Notes: generated from the sequence alone by a model not told the origin. DNA of 64,000 bases from Nitrospira sp. CR1.1 (GCA_014055465.1 WIAF01000005.1:212907-276906), one strand, 5' to 3'; shown: positions 25,096 through 35,378, numbered from the stretch's first letter. Program-made: numbers and translations.

Positions 25096-25731
25096 CTACT
25101 TATTGGGTTGCGGTGTCAGGCGCAGGTACGGCTTCACTGACTTAAACCCCTTCGGGAACAAGGTTTTGGCTTCGGCATCGTTCACCGCCGGGGTGATGAT
25201 GCAATCCTGACCATCCTTCCAATTCACCGGGGTCGCTACTTTATACTTGGCGGTCAATTGCAGAGAATCCACCACCCGCAGCAGTTCGTCGAAATTTCTC
25301 CCGCAAGACGCCGGATAGGTGAGCATCAACTTGATCTTTTTGTCAGGTCCGATCACAAACACCGATCGCACTGTCATGCTGTCCAGCGAGTTCGGATGGA
25401 TCATATCGTACAAGTTGGCGACCTTCTTCTCGGGGTCCGCGATGATCGGGTAGGTCACCGTGCAGTTCTGCGTCTCATTGATGTCCTTCATCCAGCCACG
25501 ATGAGAATCCAGCGGATCTACACTGATGGCCAGAATTTTCACGCCGCGCTTGTCGAATTCGCCCTTGATTCTGGCCATGTAGCCCAATTCCGTCGTGCAC
25601 ACCGGGGTGTAGTCCTTAGGGTGTGAAAATAAAATCCCCCACCCGTTCCCCAGCCACTCATGGAAATGAATCGTCCCGTCGGTCGTGTCCGCTGTAAAGT
25701 TGGGGGCATCGTCGCCCAATCGTAATCCCAT
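25096..25731 (-). CDS. 1-Cys peroxiredoxin (Prx6 family)
   Basis: This 211-residue enzyme reduces hydrogen peroxide and alkyl hydroperoxides. The peroxidatic Cys is in DYTPVCTTE (C45). The length and C-terminal dimer domain (VATPVNWKDGQDCIITPAV) are those of Prx6-type 1-Cys enzymes. Further Cys residues (ETQNCTVTYP, PASCGRN, GQDC) are present but not in the 2-Cys resolving position. ATG 25731 has an excellent ribosome site (AAGGAGGG). No signal peptide. It is divergent from the pentapeptide gene across 199 nt. Confidence 0.95.
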   Translation of the reverse strand: MGLRLGDDAPNFTADTTDGTIHFHEWLGNGWGILFSHPKDYTPVCTTELGYMARIKGEFDKRGVKILAISVDPLDSHRGWMKDINETQNCTVTYPIIADPEKKVANLYDMIHPNSLDSMTVRSVFVIGPDKKIKLMLTYPASCGRNFDELLRVVDSLQLTAKYKVATPVNWKDGQDCIITPAVNDAEAKTLFPKGFKSVKPYLRLTPQPNK

Positions 25732-25930
25732 GATTTCCCTCCTTGAATATCCGGTGGAACGTGATGACATCTCTGGCACATGAGAGCCGACAATCGGGTA
25801 AGAGTACCGTGTCTGAGCAGCGGGGCGCAAGCAGGAAGGGGCCTTGGGCAAGCATGGGAAGAACAACCACCCTTCACTCAAGTTTTCATTCCTACATCCG
25901 ATAAGATACACAGGCGCCAAAGGAGCTCGC

Positions 25931-26299
25931 ATGGACAACCAGCGACAAACCGCAACCGGACTCAAGATCGCCAACGATCCCATGTACCGTTTACTCCGCG
26001 AGGGGTGCATCAAGGAATTTAATGTCAAACGTGCGGCAGGCGAACCGGTCAACCTCACGCGTTGCGATCTGCGCGGCTTGGATTTGCGCGGGTTGGAAGC
26101 CGATGGCTTAGATTTCAGCGACTGTTATTTCCGGCAGGCGGATCTTCGAGGCATCGATTTTCGCAAAGCCAAACTGGACGGCGCCAGCATCAATGCCGCA
26201 AAGATTTCCGGTGCGTACTTCCCGATCGAGTTAACCCCCAGTGAAATCGAACTGTCTCTTCTGCACGGCACACGAATGCGGTACCAGCCTACGCCCTAG
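25931..26299 (+). CDS. Pentapeptide-repeat protein, 122 aa
   Basis: Starts at ATG 25931 after AAAGGAG. The middle (about residues 45-95) holds pentapeptide repeats of A(D/N)LxX type: CDLRGLDLRGLEADGLDFSD, then QADLRGIDFRKAKLDGASIN. These form a short right-handed quadrilateral helix. With only about ten repeats it is smaller than gyrase-protecting Qnr/MfpA proteins. The ending (GTRMRYQP) is common to a set of short bacterial PilZ-neighbour proteins. Function unknown. Confidence 0.88.
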   Translation: MDNQRQTATGLKIANDPMYRLLREGCIKEFNVKRAAGEPVNLTRCDLRGLDLRGLEADGLDFSDCYFRQADLRGIDFRKAKLDGASINAAKISGAYFPIELTPSEIELSLLHGTRMRYQPTP

Positions 26300-26314
26300 C
26301 CTCCAAGAGGCTGG

Positions 26315-29257
26315 TTAGCTCCCGGTCAAATTCAAGCGGACTCGAATCTGCGGCTTGTCCGATGCCGCCAATTCGGCCTCGACCAGAAATACCCGCTCAT
26401 CCGACAAGTGGCCCTGCTCGATCAAATGTTCACGAATAGTTTTCGCGCGCTCTTGCGCCAGTGACCGCAGTTCCGAGTCTTCCACGGTCATGGCCGGAAA
26501 CAGTTGCTGCCGCAGCTCCTCGGCCGTCAAGACCCGCTCAACGGATTTCCCTCCGGGAAGGTCTTCCCGCTTCATCGGCTGCTTGCCCAACTTCTCCGCG
26601 TACAGGTCGCTCAGCAACTCGAATTCACGTGAAGGAGAGGGCGCGGCTTCCAGGTTTTTGGTCCCCCCCTGGGTAAACCGCCGCTGCACTTCGGCCGCAA
26701 TTTTTCGCAGGGCGAGGGCCTGGCGATCCCGCGCCGGATCGGCAATTCCCGCCACCTCCACTCGTAGCGCCGGCCGCTCTTGTAATGCCTTGGCAATCGA
26801 CTCCAGCTTGTGTTGCTCCGCCGGCTCAAGCCCCTCGCTTCCAGCCTGAAATTCCACGAACTGCAGTTCCTCCCCACCACCGCCAACGAGCCCCCCCAGG
26901 GCGGAGAATGGAGACGTGGCCACTTTGGTGAGCAGGTTCACCAGGGCATTCAGAACCACCCGGCCGTAGCGAAAATCCGGGTCGGCCAAATCTCCCCGTA
27001 CCGGCATATCGATATCAATTCGACCGCGTCGGTCTTTCAGAAGGCCCACTGCCAGGCGAACCGGCAGAGTCGTGGCATCCGGACTGTCGGTCTTCTCTCC
27101 GAACATCAACTGATCGACCAGCACTTTGTTCTCCCCGACCAATCGATTTTTGGAGAGCTGATACGTGAGATCAAGCGATAGTTTTCCCTTGGTGATCGGA
27201 TAGCCGACAAACTTGCCCGCATAGGGCGACACCGACGTCAAATCCACCCCCTGGAACAAAAACGTCAAGTGCGTAAAGGCCTCTTCACTCAACGGATTGA
27301 TCTGGCCTTGAATCTTTAACGGCGCAACCTCATCCACCTTTCCGGTCAAGGCCACATCAGCCTTCGCCACTTGCCGGGAGGACAGTCCCTTGATGGTGCC
27401 GGTCAGATTGGTAATCCCGGTGCTGACGCTGGGTACGATCGATTCATCGACGAACGTCGCGGACAAATTCGTCAACTGGACGACCGCAACCTCAACGGGC
27501 GTGGGAGTTGTGGCCTTCCTGGACGCATCCTGCTCGACCCGCTTCGACGCAGGAGCCGACGCGGTATCAGGTGGATGCAGCACGCGCGAGAGATTCGTGA
27601 TCCCGTCTTTGCCGGTCACCAGATGCACCGCCGGATCTCGCAATGCGATTTCGCCAATCTTCACTGTCGTGGGGGTCACATCCAGCGCCATCTTGTTCAG
27701 GCTTAGGGCTGTCCAGCCAAGAAACTCCTTGTTCGAACCTCGCTCGGCCAAGTGAAGATTATTGAGCCCTGCCTGGCCCCGATACTGCAACATCGGCTCC
27801 GATTCTGTGCGGCTTCGATAGGTGACCTCTCCATCCAGCGCCAGTTCGCCGTCCTTGATCGTGAGCTGAACCATGTGGTCGAGATAGGGCTGGAAGGGTC
27901 GGAGCCCGATATGATTCAGCTTGAGCGCGAGCTCAGTTTGGAGCGGATCGAGACGCAGCGTTCCCTTGGTCTCCAATGTGCCCTGCTGATTTAGATGGAA
28001 CCTGGCCGTCACTGGGACGGGCCCCTTGAACGGCACGTTCACGTCGTTCAATGTCATATGCAGATCATCGAACGCCAGTTCGACCGGCGACCCGAGACGT
28101 CGGTCCTCAAATTCCACCTGAGTTTTGGCCACCTCAATCGCCTGGACGTCCACCTTCCAGGGCTCCTCCGGTTCTGAATCGGAAGGCTTCGGCCGTGTCG
28201 CGGTTTCCGGCGTTGCAGCAACCGGGGCAAAGAGCGGTGTAAAGTTGAGCACCCCGTCCTGCCCCAGCCAGGCGCGAATCTTTGCATCGGTTAAAGACAC
28301 AGTGCCGATTCCAAGCTCACGCTTCGACAGGTGCATGCTGATTCCATCCATCCCGAAAGATGGCACCGTCAGCACCGGATCACGACTTCCCGCTTCCGAC
28401 AGTCGGAAATCCGCCAACTGAACCTTCCCCTCTGTCACCCGCAGATTGAGCGGAGCACGATGCGTGTCGAAGTGATAGTGGGCCTCGGCCGACACCCTCC
28501 CGCTCAGGATGTCGAATCGGAACTGATCGCGGACGCTGGGCCAGAAGGTATTCAAACCGACATGCGACAATGACACATGGCCGTCGGATTCCAGGGGATC
28601 GAGGTCAAATGTGCCTTTCCATGACAAGACTTCTTTCTCCCCGAACTCCGCCGTGAACGCATAGGCGCTTTCGCCCCCTCCCCGGCTGCTGAAGTTGCGG
28701 ACCGAAATTTCAATGGGGACCACATCGATCGTTACCGGTTTGTGCTTGGTATCGTCCCGATATTCGAGTACGCCGCGTTGGATGCTCAGAAGACGAATGT
28801 CCACAGCAGGCATCGATCTCTTGTCCGTTTTTTCTTCTGGCGGCGGCGCAGGCCGGTCCGCCTCGTCGGGAGCCCGAGGCATCAGGCCGAGTAGATTCAG
28901 CGTCCCGTCCGCCTGCAGATGCACGACTCCAAAGGGGAGAGTCAGACGGATCTCCTCGAAGAGGTATGCGGACCGCACCAGCGAGGTTGCGTCAAAATCT
29001 AGAAACAGCTCCTGGAACCCCAGCATAGGCGTGTGGTCAAGCTCTTGAATCTCAAACCGGGTGAGCTCCACGGAAAAGGTAAACGGATTCACCCGGATCT
29101 CTTCAAGCAGGACCGGATGCCCCAACCGGTCGGACAAGGCAGGAATGCCATAAGTCTTCACTGCGTAGGGAACGCCGACAAAACCTGAGAGCGCATACAA
29201 CGCCACCAGGCCACCGAGCACTAAGAGGAGAATTCGATACCGGGAAAGAAACGTCAT
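26315..29257 (-). CDS. Large DUF748 (AsmA-like) envelope protein
   Basis: About 980 residues from ATG 29257 (MTFLSRYRILLLVLGGLVAL). There is one N-terminal transmembrane anchor, then a very long periplasmic beta-rich region typical of AsmA/DUF748 proteins, which form bridge-like grooves for lipid transport between membranes. The last 200 residues include an OmpA-like stretch (LEPAEQHKLESIAKALQERPALRVEVAG). A Lys/Pro/Thr-rich linker lies near residue 570. It is transcribed alone. The longer reading frame upstream of 29257 enters the tRNA fragment and is not used. An envelope lipid role is inferred from the family. Confidence 0.88.
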   Translation of the reverse strand: MTFLSRYRILLLVLGGLVALYALSGFVGVPYAVKTYGIPALSDRLGHPVLLEEIRVNPFTFSVELTRFEIQELDHTPMLGFQELFLDFDATSLVRSAYLFEEIRLTLPFGVVHLQADGTLNLLGLMPRAPDEADRPAPPPEEKTDKRSMPAVDIRLLSIQRGVLEYRDDTKHKPVTIDVVPIEISVRNFSSRGGGESAYAFTAEFGEKEVLSWKGTFDLDPLESDGHVSLSHVGLNTFWPSVRDQFRFDILSGRVSAEAHYHFDTHRAPLNLRVTEGKVQLADFRLSEAGSRDPVLTVPSFGMDGISMHLSKRELGIGTVSLTDAKIRAWLGQDGVLNFTPLFAPVAATPETATRPKPSDSEPEEPWKVDVQAIEVAKTQVEFEDRRLGSPVELAFDDLHMTLNDVNVPFKGPVPVTARFHLNQQGTLETKGTLRLDPLQTELALKLNHIGLRPFQPYLDHMVQLTIKDGELALDGEVTYRSRTESEPMLQYRGQAGLNNLHLAERGSNKEFLGWTALSLNKMALDVTPTTVKIGEIALRDPAVHLVTGKDGITNLSRVLHPPDTASAPASKRVEQDASRKATTPTPVEVAVVQLTNLSATFVDESIVPSVSTGITNLTGTIKGLSSRQVAKADVALTGKVDEVAPLKIQGQINPLSEEAFTHLTFLFQGVDLTSVSPYAGKFVGYPITKGKLSLDLTYQLSKNRLVGENKVLVDQLMFGEKTDSPDATTLPVRLAVGLLKDRRGRIDIDMPVRGDLADPDFRYGRVVLNALVNLLTKVATSPFSALGGLVGGGGEELQFVEFQAGSEGLEPAEQHKLESIAKALQERPALRVEVAGIADPARDRQALALRKIAAEVQRRFTQGGTKNLEAAPSPSREFELLSDLYAEKLGKQPMKREDLPGGKSVERVLTAEELRQQLFPAMTVEDSELRSLAQERAKTIREHLIEQGHLSDERVFLVEAELAASDKPQIRVRLNLTGS

Positions 29258-29276
29258 GTCAGGAACACATTGGGGA

Positions 29277-29322
29277 GGTGGTGCGCCAGGCTGGCATCGA
29301 ACCAGCGACCTCAGCTTAGAAG
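29277..29322 (-). repeat. 3' half of a tRNA-Arg gene, probable attachment-site duplicate
   Basis: A 46-nt segment matches 33149-33195 in the same orientation, with two substitutions and one deleted base. It covers the anticodon loop (CTTCTAA), the TpsiC arm and acceptor end with encoded CCA, but no 5' half. Such a direct repeat of a tRNA 3' end is what tyrosine integrases leave at the far end of an inserted island. The mismatches say the event is old. Confidence 0.8.
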
Positions 29323-30290
29323 ACCCATCGGACAGCCTCGTGATGAAGAACCATCGAGTGCGAAGAATAGCTACTACCATCACCTAGAACAAGGAGAAAA
29401 TGTCTCGCGGGTTACATCTCCCGGTGGATGACGTTCACTGGCCATCGATATCAGAAGTGGAAGTCAACCCGGAGTGAAATCGGGAGTTAAATAGGATTGC
29501 TTCATGGGAATGACCAGCTATGAGTGGAGCACCTGGTGCGGCTTGGAGCAGACGGCTTTAATGCGAGAAGGCTACTGTTCGGGAGAAGCACACTCATTGT
29601 TCCGCATGGCGTGCACCCTACCGATTTCAGGGCGGGGCAACGACTGATCGGTGATGGTTGGAGAGTAGAATAAATGAGAACTCGTAGGCGATTCTAGGTT
29701 TTTGTGTTCCCGGAGCCCATCAGTTGATACGAAGCCGACGCCACGGAGGCGGCGCGGGTTCCGCAAAGACGGTTCCCGATTCATCCGTTGTCGCGGCACA
29801 GACGGCATCGCGGGAATATCGCTCCGGCAAGAAAGGAGATGTGCTGCCGGCCGAGTTTCATGTGATGGGAATTCCCTGCCTCGAACTCAATGGTTGACAA
29901 GCCTTCCGAGCATAACCAGGCATTCTCATTACACTCGAGCGATTCCGCACAAGATGAACGTGCGAAATCGCTCTCTAACTTCCTGCCCACCAATTCGCTC
30001 CTAATAATTCCGGTCTTTTCTTCTCTGTCGCCTGGCAATTAATTTGCAGTCCTTTTTCGTCTCGTCAGAACAGTATTTGCCTGCATCAACTGGTGTCCCG
30101 ATTCAATACAGGTGGGGTGTCTCGAGAGAACCCACTGGTTCACAGAACCGAATGGGCAAACTATGCGGACCTATTCGTTAGGTTGCCAACAGCGCACCCC
30201 CTCTGAATACCCGCTCGCACAACTGAGAAATAGATAGTTATCCGGCACAACCTCGTATTGTGCATTCGGGAACCTTGGGGAAGGATAGGC
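29323..30290. other. Gene-poor, AT-richer stretch inside relic island
   Basis: About 970 nt without any convincing gene on either strand. Base composition is visibly less GC-rich than the flanks and includes runs such as TTAATTTGCAGTCC. No integrase or transposase remnant is recognisable here. It is most easily read as decayed island DNA. Confidence 0.55.
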
Positions 30291-30491
30291 ATGGAACGAA
30301 CGATGACCTCGCTGAGCTATTGCCGGTCTTGCTTTGAACGTCTACTGGTCGCCGGATCATCATCGGATACGTTGCGCTTAAAGGAGCTGATAGGTTTGTG
30401 GAGCCCCGCGGGACCTGTCGGCTTTAAAAATGGCTTGTGCGCACGCTGTGGGCGCGAGGGCGAAGTCCTGCAATATGAAATCATCCCCTGA
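30291..30491 (+). CDS. Small zinc-ribbon protein, 66 aa
   Basis: Starts at ATG 30291 (MERTMTSLSYCRSCFER) after GGGAAGGATAGG. Two knuckles, YCRSC and LCARCGREGEV, make a likely four-Cys zinc ribbon. No DNA-binding or enzymatic domain is attached. It lies inside the relic island. A second ATG four codons downstream is possible. Role unknown. Confidence 0.6.
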   Translation: MERTMTSLSYCRSCFERLLVAGSSSDTLRLKELIGLWSPAGPVGFKNGLCARCGREGEVLQYEIIP

Positions 30492-30616
30492 CGGTCCGGT
30501 GCGCCAGGATAGTCATAGCCACGTAGTCTCCACACACGGAAGAGTTGAGTTATCGGCGGGCTCGTTGTGAACGGAGCGATCAGAGACTTCCGCGGCGGGA
30601 GTTGTTGCTGCTACCT

Positions 30617-31654
30617 TTACTTAGGCACAAAGCCTTCGTGCCGGCTGAGATCACCTGCGCGATGGCCGGCAAAGGTTGGCGAGTGTGCGAAATAGTCGCG
30701 GTACCATCGAACCGTCCGTTCGAGTCCCTGACTGAACCCCCGCGCAGGTTTCCAATCCAACCGCATACGTGCCTTCTCGGAACAGAGCTGCATATGGGGA
30801 ATTTCAGGAGTGGAATTCTCATTCACGAGCGGGGAAAACGGCGAGTCCAACAGTCGAGAAATCCGATGCACAATATCCAAGACCTCTATCCGTTCACCAT
30901 AGGAAAAGTTGAACGCTTCGCCATACAGTGTCGGATCCTCCGAGAGCCGCTGTGCCAAGAGGAGTTGTACGTCGACGGCGTCGTCAATATGTAGAAAGTC
31001 GCGGCTGAATCGTCCGTTGGAACGAAGAGTGGGCGCCTTACCCTGCATAATGCTGCGAACCACACCGGGTATGAGGCGCGTAAAATTAAAGTCGTAGCCG
31101 CCAAAATAATTCCCGCAACGTGTGACCGCGACAGGACACTTAAAAACTTTGCCATAGGTCTGTGCGGCAAAGTCCTGCGAGGCCTTCGCGGTTTCATACG
31201 GGTGCAATGGCTGGAGAGGCTTGTCTTCCCGATACGGGATCGGCTGTCGGCCATACACTTTATCGGTCGAACTAATGACCGAAATGCACTGTGGCCATGT
31301 TTTTCTGAGGTATTCAAGAATCTGCCAGGTGCTGAGGGCGGACGACCGGAAGCAATCCAATGGTTCTTCGAGAACCCGGTTGACATCAGCCCCATACGCA
31401 ACGTGAAAAAAGACTTCAATGGGATGCCGTTGGAAGATGCGTTCAATCGCACCCTGATCGGCAATGTCCCCCCATTCAACGGTCGTACGCTTGTCCAATG
31501 ATGTGAGGAAGTACTGGGATTCTGGCCTTGGGGAACGCACAAGCGTCACAACATGTGCGCCGTATTCGACAAGTCGGCGTACCAACCACCCGCCTAAGAA
31601 GCCTGTAGCTCCCGCGACAAAAACTGTTTTTTGAAACCAAAATGTTGTAGCCAT
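30617..31654 (-). CDS. NAD-dependent sugar-nucleotide epimerase/dehydratase (SDR)
   Basis: This 345-residue extended SDR is similar to CDP-glucose 4,6-dehydratase RfbG and GDP-mannose dehydratases. The NAD-binding GATGFLG motif is at 15-21, the catalytic YETAK at Y153-K157, with Ser in ISSTDKVYG (129). It makes deoxy- or epimerised sugar nucleotides for surface polysaccharide. It lies in the tRNA-bounded island and is divergent from a DUF5672 gene, which would suit a glycan-modification pair. No other polysaccharide genes are near. Confidence 0.88.
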   Translation of the reverse strand: MATTFWFQKTVFVAGATGFLGGWLVRRLVEYGAHVVTLVRSPRPESQYFLTSLDKRTTVEWGDIADQGAIERIFQRHPIEVFFHVAYGADVNRVLEEPLDCFRSSALSTWQILEYLRKTWPQCISVISSTDKVYGRQPIPYREDKPLQPLHPYETAKASQDFAAQTYGKVFKCPVAVTRCGNYFGGYDFNFTRLIPGVVRSIMQGKAPTLRSNGRFSRDFLHIDDAVDVQLLLAQRLSEDPTLYGEAFNFSYGERIEVLDIVHRISRLLDSPFSPLVNENSTPEIPHMQLCSEKARMRLDWKPARGFSQGLERTVRWYRDYFAHSPTFAGHRAGDLSRHEGFVPK

Positions 31655-31796
31655 ACGTCAACCTAGGCTAACGTGCGGTTTAATTGCAACCATTTATTTC
31701 CTGAACCTTTCATGAGCAGAAATGATGTGTGAATCGGCGCTTCGGCCGTCGAGGACAGATTTACAACCAGTTGCGATGTCGTAAGGAGCCACAAGA

Positions 31797-32660
31797 GTGA
31801 TGGAGTTGCACGCAAATCAACCTGACGCAAAAAGGGTCGCGGTGGTTGTGCCGGGATACCAGCGGGCGCAGTTTACTTCGGATGAAGAAATTTCATTCCG
31901 ACATCTGGAACATTTTCTCGGTCGATATGACAAGTTTCTTGTCGTGCCGCAAAGTTTAGAGATCGAGCGACCTGGATTCCACGTACAACGGTTCGCCGAC
32001 ACATACTTTGGAAGTGCGGCCGCCAATAATAAGCTGATGTTGTCGAGCAGTTTTTATCGGACATTTCAGAACTATGACTATCTTCTTATCTATCACCTCG
32101 ACGCATTGGTGTTTTCAGATCGCTTGCTAGAATGGTGCGCTGCGGATTGGGACTATATTGGCGCCCCTTGGCTGCAGAGTCCGGACAGTCCCTGGGTCGG
32201 CACGTCGCGCGTGGGAAATGGCGGGTTGTCGCTCAGGAAGGTCGAGAGCTTCTTGCGAGTGTTATCATCTGACAAGTATTGGATTGATCCTGAACACTAC
32301 TGGCAACGCATATCTTCGGGTCAGCCCTGGTACACGGGCGGCGTCCGGCGCCTCAAAAAGTGGTTCAAACACATTCATCGATTCAATGGTGTACGGCGCG
32401 AGGTGGAGCTTTGGCCCCTGTGTCACGACGGAACCAAGAACGAGGACCATTTCTGGTCTGACCGGGCCATTCATTATGACCCTCAGTTCAAGGTGGCGCC
32501 GTTCGAGGTAGGACTGGGTTTCGCATTTGAAGTCGCACCCCGATACTGTTTTCAACTCAACAAGCAGAGTCTTCCATTCGGTTGTCATGCGTGGCCGCGG
32601 TACGACCGTTCTTTTTGGGAACCTTATCTTCTTAAACCTTTTGATGCAGCCAGGGCTTGA
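31797..32660 (+). CDS. DUF5672 protein, probable glycosyltransferase-like
   Basis: This 287-residue protein has the DUF5672 core: YLLIYHLDALVFSDRLLEW, DYIGAPW, GNGGLSLRK and NEDHFWSD, ending FAFEVAPRYCFQ. The DAxVF segment resembles the DxD region of GT-A glycosyltransferases, so sugar transfer is likely. GTG 31797 has the better spacing to AAGGAG; ATG 31800 is the next codon. It lies in the relic island, divergent from a sugar-nucleotide epimerase. The terminal part is rich in Trp, Tyr and Phe. Confidence 0.82.
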   Translation: MMELHANQPDAKRVAVVVPGYQRAQFTSDEEISFRHLEHFLGRYDKFLVVPQSLEIERPGFHVQRFADTYFGSAAANNKLMLSSSFYRTFQNYDYLLIYHLDALVFSDRLLEWCAADWDYIGAPWLQSPDSPWVGTSRVGNGGLSLRKVESFLRVLSSDKYWIDPEHYWQRISSGQPWYTGGVRRLKKWFKHIHRFNGVRREVELWPLCHDGTKNEDHFWSDRAIHYDPQFKVAPFEVGLGFAFEVAPRYCFQLNKQSLPFGCHAWPRYDRSFWEPYLLKPFDAARA

Positions 32661-32775
32661 AGCAGGAATTGTAGCCGCCCCCCATAGATACTATCCATGC
32701 CGAGGGCATCAGGTATCACCAAAGTCCGTTGAATGGTGGCGGACCAATCGACGGAATGCATAGGTGGTCAGTATC

Positions 32776-32990
32776 ATGAAGAGCAAGACGGCGGTGGCTG
32801 AAGCCGCTCGTCCGCATGACCCGCCCGTGGAGGCCTGGCAGGACAAGTTTCGATTCGGCGGGAGAAGGCGCTCCGGAGCCGACCGCGAGACGAAGAGGCC
32901 TTGAAGTACGTGGGGATCAGGTAGCTCAAACAAAAGATGGGCGACCTCGCGCTCGGCAACGATATGGTACGTGGGGCATCGAAGCCCCTA
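32776..32990 (+). pseudogene. Decayed IS3-type orfA transposase fragment
   Basis: Frame 32776-32904 encodes 42 residues containing VAEAARPHDPPVEAWQDKF and GADRETKRP, then a stop. In another frame the next segment reads LKQKMGDLALGNDMV. Together these copy the order of an IS3/IS2-family OrfA (HTH with W-x-x-KF, then the LKxKIGDLxLxND leucine zipper). Stops and frameshifts mean it is not functional. No orfB or inverted repeats are seen. Confidence 0.6.
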
Positions 32991-33150
32991 CTCGTTGAAC
33001 CAGAAGACATCCGACGCGTGAGACTAAGAAGCTTGATAAAGAGGGTTGAATGCGGGAAGAGAAAAAAAATGGTCCGGGATTTGCCCTAGACTGAACTGAT
33101 TCGACACGGACCTTTTCTGGAAGCGCCTGAACTCTCACTGGATTGGTTGG

Positions 33151-33227
<77 letters not shown>

Positions 33228-33859
33228 GCGTTGTTTCACTCACGTATAGGATATGTGCTCAACAGCACTGGTGCCTAGCGTTCTCTGTGCATTTGACTCG
33301 AACGGCTGGCTAACACCTGGAGTGGTCGGCCCTTATACGTGAAAACTTGCCTCATGGCAAGATTACGTGCGCAACTACGCCATTGCAACGGCATTCTCAC
33401 ATTCGGAGTCAGAGGGAAGGCTCTCCGGCCACAAGGATGCGCCATTGTGAAAATGACAGCTCCAATAAACCTCAGAGCAGTATGTTGCGGTTTGGATAAT
33501 TACAGGGGCCGATTGGAGAGCCTGTCTGTCCATTCGCCACCGAGTCGCACTCAAGACGATCATACGCCTCGACCGTCACCCGACATCCACACCCATAATG
33601 TACGCAGGCGCGGCCGATTAGACCGACTGCGTTCGTGGTGATCATGCTCCTGCCTCCTCAGAATGAACGGGCCACCACGGCTTGTTCGGCCAATCGTTCT
33701 CATGGAGGGTGCAATCATGGAGACAGATGCGGCAAGGAGAACGTGGGCCTGTAACGCCGTTGGCCAGCGATTTGAGCACCGCGCATCGACAAGTACAATG
33801 ATCCAACCGGAGGCGAGGATCTTCTTCACCTGCAGACGTTGCATAGGTTATGGTACAGC
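33228..33859. other. Intergenic region without recognisable gene
   Basis: About 630 nt between the tRNA-Arg and the Nudix gene. Open frames on both strands are short, lack ribosome sites and show no family similarity. Nothing further is supported. Confidence 0.5.
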
Positions 33860-34264
33860 ATGGCTGTGCGGAATGTGTCTCTCTTCATTCTCTATACCTC
33901 CTCGGGACAACTGCTCCTTCAGCATCGAACCCACGATGCGTGGCGACTGCCCAATCACTGGGCGTTCTTCGGAGGCGGGATTGAACCGGGAGAAAGTCCG
34001 GCGGAAGCCCTGAAGCGCGAGGTGATAGAGGAATTGTCGTATCACGTACAAGACCCGCACTTTCTCATGACACAACTATTTAGAGAGGGAGAGGACGAGA
34101 ATACGAAATATGTGTTCGTTGAACGGTACGAGGGCCAACCTCTTCAATTGGGAGAAGGACAGGCAATGGGCTGGTTCTCCCCTGATGAAACGCATGAGCT
34201 GAAAATGATCGATCACGACCGGGCCATTGTCGAGCGAATCCGGCAGTATTTGAATGGACGGTGA
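33860..34264 (+). CDS. Nudix hydrolase, 134 aa
   Basis: Starts at ATG 33860 (MAVRNVSLFILYTSSGQLLLQHRT). A complete Nudix box, GGGIEPGE then REVIEEL, indicates a Mg-dependent pyrophosphohydrolase. It is close in size and layout to MutT and 8-oxo-dGTPase-like enzymes, with WRLPNHWAFFGGG upstream of the box. No extra domain. The substrate is unknown. It sits alone between two gene-poor gaps just outside the island's tRNA. Confidence 0.88.
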   Translation: MAVRNVSLFILYTSSGQLLLQHRTHDAWRLPNHWAFFGGGIEPGESPAEALKREVIEELSYHVQDPHFLMTQLFREGEDENTKYVFVERYEGQPLQLGEGQAMGWFSPDETHELKMIDHDRAIVERIRQYLNGR

Positions 34265-34538
34265 GCGCGGCTGCAAGGGAATTGCTCAAGGCTCATCCAC
34301 TGAAGTTTGCCCTCTTGCCGTGAGCAACAAACCTCCTCTGCCCAACGCTTCTTTTGAACGCTGGCCCCTCCTAGCCGTGTGAGATTCCAAGCCTTCGCTC
34401 TTGAGGCAATGATCCCATCGAACCCGCACCAGATCGCCTCGAGTGCCGTATACTGCCCCTTCTCGAGAACTGGTCGCCATGTGTTCACCCTTGTGGCAAT
34501 GAGCAATTCCTAGCCGGACCGTCACCCAGGAGACCATC

Positions 34539-35378
34539 ATGTCACCACGCAAACGCGCCGCTGCCCCTGCCCGACAAACCCAAGCAAAAGACGCGGTTCT
34601 CGATTATCCCGGATACGCCCTCAAAGCCGGGGTCAAAGCCCCGTCAACCATTCGAGCCGTCCAACAGCGACTGAACCAGGTCGGATGCGGACCGATCGCC
34701 GTAAGCGGGATCTTTGATCGCGAGACACAGGAAGCCGTACGGCTCCTGCAGGCACGCTCCGTCGACGGGCAGGGGCAATCTCTCAAAATCGACGGCGTGA
34801 TCGGGCCACTCACCTGGGCCGCGCTCTTCGGGGCGCACAGGGTACCTTCGATTGCAAACACCCCTATCTCAGCCTTGATGAAAGCCACGCTCAGCGTCGC
34901 ATCTTCACAGGTCGGCGTGATGGAAGACCCGCCCGGATCAAACCGCGGTCTCCAAGTGGATCAGTATCTGAACTCGGTGGGAATCGATCCTTCGACCGGG
35001 AGTTACGCCTGGTGTGCCGCTTTCGTCTATTGGTCGTTCGGCCAGGCGGCGACTCGACTGGGAGCCGGTAATCCCGTTATCCGTACAGCAGGCGTGCTGG
35101 ATCACTGGAAAAAAACCGGACGGGCTGGCATCACCCGTTTGCTGGCAGCAGAAATTTTAGACGATCTCTCGCTCCTGAAGCCGGGATTGGTCTTTGTCAT
35201 CAACACCGGCGGGGGCCGGGGTCATATGGGTTTGGTGGAAGATTTTCGCGACGATCGCCTGATCACCATCGAAGGGAATACCAACCTCCCAGGCGACCGC
35301 GAAGGCGTCGGTGTCTTCCGTCGCAGCGGCCGCACCATATCGGAAATCAACCAGGGCTTCCTGAGTTACGAGTCGTAG
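34539..35378 (+). CDS. Peptidoglycan-binding and CHAP-domain hydrolase
   Basis: This 279-residue protein has a PG_binding_1 domain at about residues 36-97 (AVQQRLNQVG, FDRETQEAVRLLQ, IDGVIGPLTWAALF). A CHAP/NlpC-like domain spans about 118-275, with catalytic C159 (YAWCAAF) and H230 (GRGHMGLVE), then EGNTN. Such enzymes cut peptidoglycan cross-bridges or amide bonds. There is no signal peptide; the N-terminus is basic (SPRKRAAAPARQ). It may be an endolysin-like or effector-like enzyme needing another export route. A 274-nt gap upstream shows nothing else. Confidence 0.9.
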   Translation: MSPRKRAAAPARQTQAKDAVLDYPGYALKAGVKAPSTIRAVQQRLNQVGCGPIAVSGIFDRETQEAVRLLQARSVDGQGQSLKIDGVIGPLTWAALFGAHRVPSIANTPISALMKATLSVASSQVGVMEDPPGSNRGLQVDQYLNSVGIDPSTGSYAWCAAFVYWSFGQAATRLGAGNPVIRTAGVLDHWKKTGRAGITRLLAAEILDDLSLLKPGLVFVINTGGGRGHMGLVEDFRDDRLITIEGNTNLPGDREGVGVFRRSGRTISEINQGFLSYES

